From NCBI RefSeq assembly GCF_003605405.2, contig NZ_QYTW02000019.1:11593-75592 (forward strand): 64,000 nt of DNA. Direction: 5' to 3'. The translations under genes were made by a program, and so were the position numbers. The DNA comes from Siminovitchia terrae (lineage in GTDB: Bacteria > Bacillota > Bacilli > Bacillales > Bacillaceae_C). Each line of letters begins with the position of its first letter. The first letter of the stretch is position 1. The notes under the pieces were generated by a model. The model saw nothing but the letters and a program-made list of their open reading frames with translations, did no database searches and was not told where the DNA came from. Positions 23,230 through 32,814 of this stretch are shown piece after piece.

Positions 23230-23963
23230 ACCACCTTTAGCGAGGATCGGCCGAAACCCAAAAAATTATTTATCCGATCTCAATGAAAATATCTGCTACC
23301 AGATTAGCTAAGAGAAATGAACTAAAACTTGTCATAGATCCCCTTAAGAGGCAAAGGAAAAATAAAATGTAAAAGAGCTTACTAAGGAAAGGCACCCTCA
23401 GTATTCATATATCACCTATGTTGTTGGCAGGAACAGGCTCCAAAATAGGCGAAATTTGCGATCTGCAGCTTTCTAACTTCAATGAAGACATTAATGTACC
23501 ATTAACTTAGATAAAACGCTTGTAAGGGAATATAGAAAGTAGCACAACAAAGACAGGTGAATCAGGGAAAAGAATTATTGGATTAGATGATTTTACAGTT
23601 GAAAAATTGAAGGAATGGCTTCATATTAGAAATACATGGATTGTAGGTATCAAAGAAAGACCAGATTTCCTGTTTATCAATCCAATTGGAGAATTTATTA
23701 AGATGCCGAACTATGCAGGGGCATTGAAAACGTTGTGCAACAGGAACAAGATCACTCACACTACCTCTCACATGTTCAGGCACACCCATGAGACCATTAT
23801 GTGGGAAGCTGGTATTTCGGATTTGAATTACATTGGTGGAAGATTAGGTGACGTAGATAAAACCATTTTGTTAGAAACATATGGACATATGTCTAACCGA
23901 TCGGCTCAATTAAATAATAATAAAATAAACGAATTTATGAAAAAATGGTTTCAAACAAATTAG
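23230..23963 (+). pseudogene. Tyrosine-family phage integrase, degraded
   Basis: The catalytic half of a phage integrase can be read with frameshifts and stops before 23600 (LLAGTGSKIGEICDLQLSNFNEDIN, then TKTGESGKRIIGLDDFTVEKL). After that there is an open frame to the end (LFINPIGEFIK...HTTSHMFRHTHETIMWEAGISDLNYIGGRLGDVDKTILLETYGHMSNRS). The HxxRH box and the Tyr (TYGHM) remain. The first catalytic Arg (normally GxRIGE) is Lys, and the box II His/Trp (normally RLGH) is Asp. The N-terminal domain is missing. It cannot be functional, so the element cannot excise by itself. It lies right beside tRNA-Arg, the expected attachment site. Confidence 0.88.
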
Positions 23964-24009
23964 AGGGAATAAATTAGTCAGTCGGACAAAACTAGGTCAA
24001 AACAAAAAT

Positions 24010-24035
24010 GAAGCACCAACAAATGTTGATGCTTC
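24010..24035 (-). terminator. Terminator of the tRNA-Arg transcript
   Basis: GAAGCA-CAAC pairs with GTTG-TGCTTC with one mismatch. On the minus strand it is followed by ATTTTTGTTTT, just after the 3' end of the tRNA. Confidence 0.8.
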
Positions 24036-24045
24036 AAGGTTTTAG

Positions 24046-24117
24046 CGCCCTCGACAGGAATCGAACCCATATTTCAAGAACCGGAATCTTGCGTGTTATC
24101 CGTTACACTACGAGGGC
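24046..24117 (-). tRNA. tRNA-Arg (CCG)
   Basis: On the minus strand the 72-nt cloverleaf begins GCCCTCG and closes with CGAGGGC plus discriminator G. The anticodon arm CAAGA-TTCCGGT-TCTTG gives anticodon CCG. The T-arm contains GGTTCGATTCC. CCA is not encoded. Its 3' end faces the integrase remnant, as in prophages that use a tRNA 3' end as attB. I found no second copy of the 3' end at the left side, so attL is not identified. Confidence 0.93.
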
Positions 24118-24248
24118 AAATTTTTACCGTACGATATATGATTATAATCGATAAATATGGAGCTTGCAACCCTTAATATAGTTTAAAATATGTCTAGTTG
24201 GTTAATATGGTTGTAGGACATTCTCTTTTGTCAGGAAAAAGCGAATCG

Positions 24249-24278
24249 TTTGACCTTTCTTGACCATCAATGTATGAT
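24249..24278 (+). promoter_or_regulatory. clpP promoter with CtsR operator
   Basis: -35 TTGACC (24250-24255), a 17-bp spacer and -10 TATGAT (24273-24278) form a sigma-A promoter. TTTGACCTTTCTTGACC (24249-24265) is the CtsR heptad repeat (GGTCAA-N4-GGTCAAA on the other strand) and overlaps the -35 element, so the heat-shock repressor CtsR should block it. Confidence 0.88.
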
Positions 24279-24347
24279 AACATTACACATGAAGTTACTA
24301 CAATGAAACTGACCGATTGATTAGCCAGTTTAAAGAGGAGGAGAAAG

Positions 24348-24950
24348 ATGAATTTAATTCCAACAGTTATTGAACAGACAAACCGTGGGGAAAGAGCATA
24401 CGACATTTATTCAAGGTTACTTAAGGACCGGATCATCATGCTTGGCAGCGGGATAGACGATAATGTCGCGAACTCAATTGTCGCGCAGCTTTTATTCCTT
24501 GAAGCGGAAAACCCTGAAAAAGATATATCCATTTACATTAACAGCCCAGGCGGCAGCATCACTGCCGGCATGGCAATCTACGATACAATGCAGTTTATCA
24601 AACCGAATGTTCAGACCATTTGTATTGGTATGGCAGCTTCTATGGGTGCTTTCCTACTTGCAGCCGGAACAAAAGGCAAACGCTACGCATTGCCAAACAG
24701 TGAAGTGATGATTCACCAACCGCTTGGAGGCGCTCAAGGACAGGCAACTGAAATTGAGATCGCAGCAAGACGTATTTTGTTCATGCGCGAAAAACTCAAC
24801 AAAATCTTAGCTGAACGTACAGGCCAGCCGCTTGAAGTGATTGAGCGAGACACTGACCGCGATAACTTCATGACTGCGGAAAAAGCGAAAGAATATGGTT
24901 TGATCGATCACATCATCGACCGAAATGAAGGTCTCACTAAAGATAAATAA
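24348..24950 (+). CDS. clpP: ATP-dependent Clp protease proteolytic subunit
   Basis: 200 residues, the usual length. The catalytic triad is visible: Ser in [16 protein letters not shown] (residue 98), His in [11 protein letters not shown] (residue 123) and Asp in [15 protein letters not shown] (residue 172). The N-terminus [36 protein letters not shown] is the typical axial-loop region. ClpP forms a 14-mer barrel that degrades proteins unfolded by ClpC, ClpX or ClpE in the cytoplasm. It is a single-gene unit with a CtsR-controlled promoter and an AGGAGGAG ribosome site, and it ends in a terminator shared with crh. Confidence 0.98.
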   Translation: MNLIPTVIEQTNRGERAYDIYSRLLKDRIIMLGSGIDDNVANSIVAQLLFLEAENPEKDISIYINSPGGSITAGMAIYDTMQFIKPNVQTICIGMAASMGAFLLAAGTKGKRYALPNSEVMIHQPLGGAQGQATEIEIAARRILFMREKLNKILAERTGQPLEVIERDTDRDNFMTAEKAKEYGLIDHIIDRNEGLTKDK

Positions 24951-24960
24951 AATGGCCGCC

Positions 24961-25010
24961 AAAAGGGCTATCCTGAAAGTCTGGCAAAAGACTCAAAGGA
25001 TAGCCCTTTT
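24961..25010. terminator. Bidirectional terminator between clpP and crh
   Basis: AAAAGGGCTATCCT and AGGATAGCCCTTTT form a 14-bp stem with an inner hairpin. The A-tract and T-tract at the ends make it work for both convergent genes. Confidence 0.92.
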
Positions 25011-25019
25011 GTTATTTCA

Positions 25020-25277
25020 TCAGCGGTCATTTTCAACGAAATCCGCCAGTGTATTAATCGCCTCTTCTTCGTCCGGTCCTTCAGCAATCAATTTGATGGA
25101 TGCTCCAGTTCCGGCTGCAAGGCTCATCAATCCCATAATGCTTTTTGCATTAACCTTTTTACCGTCTTTTTCAATGAAAACATCTGATGAAAAACGGTTA
25201 GCCTCCTGAACAAATTGCGCTGCTGGTCTAGCTTGCAATCCTGATTTCAACCCTACTGTCACTTCTTTTTCTGCCAA
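25020..25277 (-). CDS. crh: Catabolite repression HPr-like protein Crh
   Basis: 85 residues, an HPr fold. Position 15, the PEP-phosphorylated His of HPr, is Gln (LKSGLQARPAAQF), which is diagnostic for Crh. The regulatory Ser46 (KSIMGLMSL) is kept. Crh phosphorylated on Ser46 by HprK (encoded at 34806) is a corepressor of CcpA. It also helps control methylglyoxal synthase. It is the last gene of the rapZ-yvcK-whiA-crh operon, as in B. subtilis. AAGGAGGAAGC lies before the ATG. Confidence 0.97.
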   Translation of the reverse strand: MAEKEVTVGLKSGLQARPAAQFVQEANRFSSDVFIEKDGKKVNAKSIMGLMSLAAGTGASIKLIAEGPDEEEAINTLADFVENDR

Positions 25278-25305
25278 TTTGCTTCCTCCTTCATTTTTCT
25301 CAAAC

Positions 25306-26265
25306 TTATTTTTTATTAATCAAAAGAGATGGATCGCCTGAGCGAAGCTTATCTGCTATTTCATCAATTTTTCGCAGGCGATGATTGATGCCCGATTTGC
25401 TGATTTGTCCACTTGACACCATTTCACCCAACTCCTTGAGAGTAACATCTTGATGGGTCATCCTGAGCTCTGCGATTTCTCGGAGTCTCTCCGGCAAATA
25501 CTCAAGCCCGACAGTCTCCTGGATGTAACGGATATTTTCAACCTGTCTCAAAGCCGCGCCGATTGTCTTATTCAAGTTGGCAGTTTCACAGTTGACCAGC
25601 CTGTTGACTGAATTACGCATGTCCCGGACAATCCGAACATCCTCAAAGCGGAGCAGTGCATTGTGAGCTCCGATAATATTCAAGAACTCGGTTATCTTCT
25701 CAGCCTCTTTCAAATAGGTGATATAACCGTTTTTCCTTTCAAGTGTCTTGCTGTTCAACCCATACTCGTTCATGAGTTCACATAATGATTCGTTATGCTC
25801 TTTATACAGTGAAAAAATCTCAAGATGATAGGATGATCTCTCTGGATTATTTACCGACCCTCCCGCGAGGAAAGCTCCTCGCATGTAGGACCTTTTGCAG
25901 CACTTCTTATTGATCAATGCGGAAGAAATTTCACGGATGGACATGAAATTGTCGCCGAGAATCATCAAATCTTTCAATATGGCTTCAGCATTCTCTTTTA
26001 AACGGACAATATATACATTATTTTTCTTTAAACGCATTTTCTTCCGCACAAGCAATTCAACTGCCACATCATAATTCTTTTTTATTAATACATAAATCCT
26101 CCTGGCAATTGCTGCATTTTCAGTTTGAACATTCACAACCAATTCCCGGTTGGAAAAAGATAATGAACCATTCATCCTAATCAGCGCAGAAAGCTCCGCC
26201 TTTAAGCAGCAATCCTTTAAAGGAATATTTGTAATTTCCTTTTTCGTTTCCGAGGCAAAAGACAT
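25306..26265 (-). CDS. whiA: WhiA, LAGLIDADG-like DNA-binding protein
   Basis: About 319 residues. I place the start at ATG 26265 behind AAAGGAGGAAGCGACA; the frame opens a few codons earlier without support. The N-terminal domain begins [36 protein letters not shown]; the middle ([28 protein letters not shown]) is the degenerate LAGLIDADG homing-endonuclease fold. The C-terminal helix-turn-helix reads [40 protein letters not shown]. In Bacillus WhiA influences cell division and chromosome segregation. It sits between yvcK and crh in a conserved operon. Confidence 0.97.
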   Translation of the reverse strand: MSFASETKKEITNIPLKDCCLKAELSALIRMNGSLSFSNRELVVNVQTENAAIARRIYVLIKKNYDVAVELLVRKKMRLKKNNVYIVRLKENAEAILKDLMILGDNFMSIREISSALINKKCCKRSYMRGAFLAGGSVNNPERSSYHLEIFSLYKEHNESLCELMNEYGLNSKTLERKNGYITYLKEAEKITEFLNIIGAHNALLRFEDVRIVRDMRNSVNRLVNCETANLNKTIGAALRQVENIRYIQETVGLEYLPERLREIAELRMTHQDVTLKELGEMVSSGQISKSGINHRLRKIDEIADKLRSGDPSLLINKK

Positions 26266-26289
26266 TGTCGCTTCCTCCTTTACCAACGT

Positions 26290-27273
26290 CTAAGTGCTGG
26301 CAATCCGGCTCATATCCCTGCCCAATAATGAGTAAAGTATGTTTGCCACCGCTTCTGTATCATGGCGGATAAAACCCTTTTCGATGGTGGCTATTTCTCC
26401 CTGGACAACCTCCATCCCGAGGGAAATTAGCCGATCGACATCGAAATAAACGGGAATAGCCATTTCTTTCTCATAACGATGCTGAAGATCAGGAGGAATC
26501 TCTTTATTATTCACAAGAATAGTATCGATAAAAGAGCAGTCCATATGATCATACAGAGCATTCACATGCCTGCTTGCCGTAAAACCTGTTGTTTCACCCG
26601 GCTGGGTCATCAGGTTGCAAATATAAACCTTGCACGCTTTTGCATTGCATACTGCTTCTCCCAGACCTGGAACAAGAAGATTCGGAAGGATGCTCGTATA
26701 TAAACTTCCCGGTCCGATCACGATCAAATCCGCTTCATAGATCGACTGAATCGTCTCCGGAAGAGGCTTAATCACTTCAGGAGTCAAAAACACCTTCTTG
26801 ATTTCTTTTCCCACAGCCGGAATTTTTGATTCTCCCGAAACGAAAGAACCATCCACCATTTCCGCATGAAGCACTACGCTCTGATTGGCGGCGGGAAGGA
26901 CTTTCCCATGAACATTCAGTACTCGGCTCATTTCCCTCACGGCCTGAACAAAGTCACCGGTAACGGATGTCAGAGCGGCTATTATCAGATTTCCCAACGA
27001 ATGGCCAGAAAGCTCATTTGATGTATTGAAGCGGTGCTGAAACATATCAATGATAAGCGGCTCAGCATCGGATAATGCGGCAATAACGTTTCGGATGTCT
27101 CCGGGCGGCGGAATTTCAAGCTCTGTTCTTAATCTTCCGGAACTACCTCCATCATCAGCGACAGTCACAATGGCCGTGATATCAACAGGGTGCTTTTTCA
27201 ACCCCCTCAATAATACAGGAAGGCCAGTACCTCCGCCAATGACAACAATTTTAGGTTTCGACAGTGCCGTCAT
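26290..27273 (-). CDS. yvcK: YvcK (gluconeogenesis factor/MgfK), UDP-sugar-binding protein
   Basis: 327 residues of the CofD/UPF0052 family. The N-terminal glycine-rich loop [20 protein letters not shown] and the [16 protein letters not shown] motif bind the nucleotide-sugar. [12 protein letters not shown] and [15 protein letters not shown] follow, as in CofD proteins. YvcK is needed for growth and normal shape on gluconeogenic carbon sources, acts on peptidoglycan precursor supply and is phosphorylated by PrkC in B. subtilis. Its ATG overlaps the stop codon of rapZ (ATGA), showing translational coupling. Confidence 0.96.
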   Translation of the reverse strand: MTALSKPKIVVIGGGTGLPVLLRGLKKHPVDITAIVTVADDGGSSGRLRTELEIPPPGDIRNVIAALSDAEPLIIDMFQHRFNTSNELSGHSLGNLIIAALTSVTGDFVQAVREMSRVLNVHGKVLPAANQSVVLHAEMVDGSFVSGESKIPAVGKEIKKVFLTPEVIKPLPETIQSIYEADLIVIGPGSLYTSILPNLLVPGLGEAVCNAKACKVYICNLMTQPGETTGFTASRHVNALYDHMDCSFIDTILVNNKEIPPDLQHRYEKEMAIPVYFDVDRLISLGMEVVQGEIATIEKGFIRHDTEAVANILYSLLGRDMSRIAST

Positions 27274-28148
27274 GTGGCTATTTCCTTTCTCTTTTTGATA
27301 TCACGGTGTGTGATTCGGATATGATAGTCATCTTCAAAAAAGTGCCCTATATATTCCGTCAATGCAACCGATCGATGCTGCCCGCCTGTACAGCCGATAG
27401 CAATCACGAGTTGGCTTTTGCCTTCCCGTTTGTAATGCGGGAGCATGAATGCAAGCAAGTCAGTTACTTTTGCAAGAAATTTTTGTGTATCACTCCACTT
27501 GAGAACATAACTTGCCACCTCATTCTCTAGTCCTGTTTTCGGCCTCATATGGTCAATGTAGTGGGGGTTAGGCAAAAACCTCACATCAAAGACAAGATCC
27601 GCATCGATAGGAATCCCATGCTTAAATCCGAATGACATGACATTCACAATAAAGGTTGCTTGTTTATTTGCGGAAAACTCGGTAAGGATTTTTTCCCGCA
27701 ATTCTTTTGGCTTCATCTGGGATGTATTATAAATATGCTGCGCCCGGCCTTTCAACTCCTCCAACAAGTCCCGTTCCTGCTTGATACCCTCCAGAGGAAG
27801 GCCAAGGGGAGCAAGCGGATGGGAGCGGCGCGTCTCCTTATATCTGCGGACAAGCGCTGCATCATCTGCATCAAGGAACAAAATTTGCGGTGTCACCCAA
27901 TTGGAATTGGACAATTCATCAATGACTCTAAGCAGAGTATCAAAGAACTCCCGGCCCCTTAAATCCATCACAAGCGCAACCTTGTTCATTTTATTTCCTG
28001 ATTCCTTCATCAATTCCAGAAACTTTGGCATCAATGCGGGAGGTAAATTGTCTACACAGAAGAAACCTAAATCTTCAAAGCTGTGGATGGCTACCGTTTT
28101 CCCTGCGCCTGACATGCCTGTAATGATAACTAACTGAATATCCTCCAT
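27270..28148 (-). CDS. rapZ: RapZ/YvcJ nucleotide-binding protein
   Basis: 292 residues from the ATG. Walker A GMSGAGKT near residue 11, the conserved [12 protein letters not shown] and the C-terminal domain ([19 protein letters not shown]) identify RapZ/YvcJ, a GTP/ATP-hydrolysing protein linked to competence in B. subtilis and to small RNA adaptor function in E. coli. The ATG has no ribosome site within 20 bases, but GAGGGTG lies seven bases before an in-frame ATT at 28163-28161. Starting there gives the same N-terminal length as B. subtilis YvcJ as I recall it, so the true start may be AUU. First gene of the operon. Confidence 0.95.
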   Translation of the reverse strand: MEDIQLVIITGMSGAGKTVAIHSFEDLGFFCVDNLPPALMPKFLELMKESGNKMNKVALVMDLRGREFFDTLLRVIDELSNSNWVTPQILFLDADDAALVRRYKETRRSHPLAPLGLPLEGIKQERDLLEELKGRAQHIYNTSQMKPKELREKILTEFSANKQATFIVNVMSFGFKHGIPIDADLVFDVRFLPNPHYIDHMRPKTGLENEVASYVLKWSDTQKFLAKVTDLLAFMLPHYKREGKSQLVIAIGCTGGQHRSVALTEYIGHFFEDDYHIRITHRDIKKRKEIAT

Positions 28149-28484
28149 GGACCCGTTATTAATGGAAATTCACCCTCTCTAATCTGAAACCAGGGATTTT
28201 ACATATGTATATGTAAAAGCAGCTTGTACGCTCCTCGTTATTATGCGTAGTTTTAAAATATACTTGTAAAAAAAGATGATGTTTTACACATTATACTATT
28301 TTCCTTTGAAGAAGGACAGCGCCATGGCAAAGTTTCCATGGCTAAAATAACACAAAAATATAGTCATAGTCATCCAATAAGAAAAGCTTCAAGCCAGTAG
28401 CCTTAGAAGAAAAACACAAAGCGAAGTAAGTGAAGGCAATTCCTCAACCATCACCGCAATTTGCCCAGACCCTTTCGTTGATGA

Positions 28485-28640
28485 CGTACGGCCGCCTCTG
28501 TGGCGTCGGCTGGTTCAGAGCATGACACCCTGTCGCTTCGCTTGCCCAAGTACTTCCTCTACAGCTACAGCATCAATACTCGGCACCCTGTCCATTTCAA
28601 TTATACTAGTATTTCCTGTACGCCGACGGACTGGAACACC
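28485..28640. repeat. Dispersed repeat family C, diverged copy
   Basis: The core matches the other copies: CACCCTGTCGCTTCGCTTGC then AGTACTTCCTCTACAGC, against GTCCTGTCGCTTCGCTTGC and AGTACTTCCTGTACGTC elsewhere. A second diverged piece of the core (TTTCCTGTACGCCG) lies about 60 bp further on. The rest of the 28164-28698 gap has no gene that I can support. Confidence 0.65.
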
Positions 28641-28698
28641 CAATCCATAGAAGTTGAATATTACAAAAGTTATCAATATTTTTTAGTAAGCTCAACAT

Positions 28699-28725
28699 AA
28701 AAAAAGCACAGGAATCATCCTGTGC
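28699..28725 (-). terminator. Terminator after trxB
   Basis: GCACAGGA and TCCTGTGC arms with a 4-nt loop, followed on the minus strand by seven T. Confidence 0.92.
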
Positions 28726-28835
28726 ATCAAAAAGGGATATTGTATAAAAAGGGGGTCAATATCTCATAAATAAATATACACAAATTTCATTGCAACACTG
28801 TTACAAACAGATTAAATGGTGATTACGCTTCTCAA

Positions 28836-29801
<966 letters not shown>

Positions 29802-29936
29802 TCAGATATTTAAGAGTATTTGTCCGTATCGAAACAAATTCCGACAATAGAACAATTTTAATTTTATAATGTTTTTAATTAGCCCTTCCTTTATATCGTA
29901 TTAAAGTATTTGCTGTACGTCCAAACATATGCTCAA

Positions 29937-31448
29937 TTAAAGATAAAGTTCTATTTTTGTAATATATTTTCGGAGTGTAGCAGGAGAAACTCCGTATTTT
30001 TTTGCCATTTCGCGTTGTGTTTTCGTATCGTTTTTTTGCATGCTCCAAACATATTCCGCAGCAGCGGCATAAGCCGAAGGATTTGCAAATTTTCCGTCGT
30101 CCTCTATGACCTTTTGAAAGATTTCAAACCAAATTTTGAGCAACTCAAAAACATCAGCTGGACGATCCTTATGCTTTTCATATAATTCAAAAGCCGTTTC
30201 ATGCCCCTTATCGATTCTCATTCCAGTACCAAGTTTTTGCTTTTTTTCCACTTGAAGAACCGTTGCTAAATATAGCTTCTCCGGGTAGCTAAATTCATCA
30301 ATCGATTTGAAAGAGGGATGGGTCAGCAGCGCCGGCTGTCTGTCAGAAATCGCAATAAAGAAAATCGCGCACAGCCGTTCCGGGATATTGTCGCTTCTGA
30401 GCAAGCTTAATAATGCTCGGTCTCCTTTGCTTCTTTTATCAGCCTCTTCAAGAGATTCGTCCCACGGCTCAGAACCCGCCTTTTCAGGTTCAAGCAAAAC
30501 GAGATGATCCCAGGCAGCCTTTGCCGCTTTCTCATTTCCGGTAAAATAAGCCGCCTTCGCCAGCCAGTAATAAAAACCGGCATTCCCCTGGTAACCTGAC
30601 TTTTGGAGATGGCGAAGCCAAAAATAAGCTAAGTCATATTGTTTGACCAGTGCAAACGTTGCTCCCAATTTATAACGGTGTTCCGGAATCATCGGTTTGA
30701 TTTTTTCTAATGCTTTCAACAAACGATCCAGATCATCTGTTTGATCTTCATAAAAATAAAATACAGCCAGGTTGCACAACGCATGCAGATTGCCTGGATT
30801 ATGAGCGATTACTTTTTCCGTCATTGAAAAAGCTTTGCTCGTCTCACCTTCATAGAAATAAGCCAACGCCAAATTGTTATAGGCAGGCCAGAAATCAGGG
30901 TATGCTTTTACAATTTCCTCGAGCAATCGTACAGCCTCAGCATACTTTCCATCTTCCAGCAGAGATTTTGACTCTTCCTGCATTTGAAGAAGGTCCTCCT
31001 GCTCTTTCATCAATGAAATATTATCCTCATCGCTAAACCCTATCCAATCGAGCAGCTCTTCTGCTTCGTCTGTAAATTCTCCTACCTCATCTTTTTCCAA
31101 ATAAAGCTTTGCATAACGGTAGGCCTCCGTTAGCAGGCCCATATGAGCATAGTTATTTGCCAAAAAATAGTAGCACTCTGTCATCCGCTCATCCAGTTCA
31201 TTTAAAGTCATAAGCAGGAGCTGATTGGATTTTTCATAATCCCCTGTCTCGGTATGGACAAGAGCGAGCTGGCAAGCAATCATCGGTTCCAACGGTTCCA
31301 GCTCCAAAGCTCTCTGCAAGTACTTTTTGGCATTAGTAAAATCAAAGCGATCGTATGACTGGAGCCCTCTATGAAAATAGTAATCTCCTGTCGGCAAAAA
31401 AGTATAGATTTTCGCCCGATTTCGTCTCTTTTTCGAGTATCTGGACAT
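29937..31448 (-). CDS. yvcD: TPR-repeat protein YvcD-like
   Basis: About 503 residues from the ATG at 31448 (AACGGAGGAAACACG upstream). The open frame runs a further 63 codons upstream without a ribosome site, and those should not be included. It begins MSRYSKKRRNRAKIYTFLPTGDYYFHRGLQSYDRFDFTNAKKYLQRALELEP. Tetratricopeptide repeats continue through about residue 330 (for example AVRLLEEIVKAYPDFWPAYNNLALAYFYEGETSKAFSMTEK). The end (TQREMAKKYGVSPATLRKYITKI) looks like a helix-turn-helix. TPR arrays bind proteins; the partner is unknown. It lies between trxB and yvoF. Confidence 0.88.
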   Translation of the reverse strand: MSRYSKKRRNRAKIYTFLPTGDYYFHRGLQSYDRFDFTNAKKYLQRALELEPLEPMIACQLALVHTETGDYEKSNQLLLMTLNELDERMTECYYFLANNYAHMGLLTEAYRYAKLYLEKDEVGEFTDEAEELLDWIGFSDEDNISLMKEQEDLLQMQEESKSLLEDGKYAEAVRLLEEIVKAYPDFWPAYNNLALAYFYEGETSKAFSMTEKVIAHNPGNLHALCNLAVFYFYEDQTDDLDRLLKALEKIKPMIPEHRYKLGATFALVKQYDLAYFWLRHLQKSGYQGNAGFYYWLAKAAYFTGNEKAAKAAWDHLVLLEPEKAGSEPWDESLEEADKRSKGDRALLSLLRSDNIPERLCAIFFIAISDRQPALLTHPSFKSIDEFSYPEKLYLATVLQVEKKQKLGTGMRIDKGHETAFELYEKHKDRPADVFELLKIWFEIFQKVIEDDGKFANPSAYAAAAEYVWSMQKNDTKTQREMAKKYGVSPATLRKYITKIELYL

Positions 31449-31610
31449 CGTGTTTCCTCCGTTGCTATCGTCCTTTGTCGCTTTTTGTAGTATACCATAC
31501 AAGTTTGTCTGTTTAAATCGCCAAAAAGGGAAACGTTCAAATTCATATGCCAAATGCAGACCTAATAGAACGTACAAATAGTCATTTAACTGTAAAATCG
31601 GTTTTTCAAT

Positions 31611-31637
31611 CAAAAAATGACCCTTAAAAAGGGTCAT
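31611..31637 (-). terminator. Terminator overlapping the yvoF stop codon
   Basis: ATGACCC and GGGTCAT arms around TTAAAAA, followed by TTTTTG on the minus strand. It would end the hprK-lgt-yvoD-ppaX-yvoF transcript. Confidence 0.85.
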
Positions 31638-32164
31638 TCACTCGTATAGAAAGAATCGGCATTACGCCGTTCATCCATTTCCTCTTTTGTATAGATGATT
31701 TTCATTGGATTTCCACCGACAAATGCCCCTGCCGGAACATCTTTATGTACGAGGGTGCCAGCGGAAACCACCGCCTCATCACCAATCTCAACCCCTGGGA
31801 GAATCGTCGTATTCGCACCGATCAGAACGTTATCCCCTATAACGACAGGTCCCAGTCTGTATTCCTTGATCAAGTATTCATGCGCAAGGATAGTCGTATT
31901 ATAGCCAATGATCGTATTAGCTCCGACAGAGATTTTTTCTGGAAACATAATATCTGGCATAACCATCAGTGCAAAGGAGGTTTTCTCCCCAACTGACATG
32001 TTCAGGAATACACGATACATCCAATTTTTCACAGTTAAAAAAGGGGTGTACCTTGCTGCCTGGATGATGATGAAATTCCGCATTACCTTCCAGAAAGGGA
32101 CAGTTTTGTATATATGCCATAAAGAATTGGCTCCCTCAACTGGAAACCGTTCCGTCCTTCTCAT
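31634..32164 (-). CDS. yvoF: Hexapeptide-repeat acyltransferase YvoF
   Basis: 176 residues. After an N-terminal helical part (WHIYKTVPFWKVMRNFIIIQAARYTPFLTVKNWMYR) the protein is a left-handed beta helix of hexapeptide repeats: ISVGANTIIGYNTTILAHEYLIKE, VVIGDNVLIGANTTILPGVEIGDEAVVSAGTLVHKDVPAGAFVGGNPMKII. This is the fold of CoA-dependent O-acetyltransferases. The substrate is unknown. Its ATG overlaps the ppaX stop codon (TAATG), and it is the last gene of the hprK operon, as in B. subtilis. Confidence 0.92.
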   Translation of the reverse strand: MRRTERFPVEGANSLWHIYKTVPFWKVMRNFIIIQAARYTPFLTVKNWMYRVFLNMSVGEKTSFALMVMPDIMFPEKISVGANTIIGYNTTILAHEYLIKEYRLGPVVIGDNVLIGANTTILPGVEIGDEAVVSAGTLVHKDVPAGAFVGGNPMKIIYTKEEMDERRNADSFYTSE

Positions 32165-32814
32165 TAGATGCCCACTCCGACAATATCGAGAAGATCGGAC
32201 ATCTTCTTAAGCATATAATCCGGGTTGTACTCCTTTAAAAAGTCCTCCCCTTTCACAGACCAGGCCACTCCACATGTATAAGTGCCAGCATTTTTTCCGC
32301 CTAAAATATCATGATAATTGTCACCGATCATCATTGTTTCTCCAGGCTTCGATCCAAGTGCGGCAAGCGCTTTTTCAAGCGGCTCCGGATCCGGCTTCGC
32401 TTTTTCTACCTCATCAAGTGTAACGATGACATCAAAAAACTCATCCAAATTCGTAAGTGCAAGCCCCTTTAAAACAGTTTTTCTAATCTTCGTCGATACG
32501 ATCGCCATTTTAAAATCATTTTCATGCAGCGTCCGTATCGTCTCATAGACGCCTTCAAACTCATGTACAAGCATGTCATGCTTTTCCATATTAAACTTCC
32601 GATAAATGTCAACCATTTCATCCGCCTTTTCAGGATCCACACTTGCAAAAGCATCCATCAGCGGAGGCCCCAGAAACGGTAGAACATCCTCCCGAGTAAA
32701 CCTTCCGGGATAAAATTGCTCAAAAACATGCAAGTAGGAGGTAATGATCAATTCGTTCGTATCAAGAAGAGTTCCATCCAGATCAAATAACAATGTGTTG
32801 ATTTTATCAGTCAT
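32164..32814 (-). CDS. ppaX: Pyrophosphatase PpaX (HAD family)
   Basis: 216 residues. HAD motif I LLFDLDGTLLDT near residues 8-19, motif II AIVSTK, the conserved Lys in VEKAKPDPEP and motif IV MMIGDNYHDILGGKNAG are visible, with a C1 helical cap. PpaX hydrolyses the pyrophosphate made when HprK dephosphorylates Ser-P-HPr by phosphorolysis, so it belongs with hprK in the operon. The start codon overlaps the stop of the preceding gene. Confidence 0.96.
   Translation of the reverse strand: MTDKINTLLFDLDGTLLDTNELIITSYLHVFEQFYPGRFTREDVLPFLGPPLMDAFASVDPEKADEMVDIYRKFNMEKHDMLVHEFEGVYETIRTLHENDFKMAIVSTKIRKTVLKGLALTNLDEFFDVIVTLDEVEKAKPDPEPLEKALAALGSKPGETMMIGDNYHDILGGKNAGTYTCGVAWSVKGEDFLKEYNPDYMLKKMSDLLDIVGVGI

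Noticed and set aside
29937-31637. A 566-codon version of the TPR protein gene
   Set aside because: The extra 63 N-terminal codons have no ribosome site and no TPR character; the ATG at 31448 has GGAGGAAACACG before it and aligns with the YvcD start.
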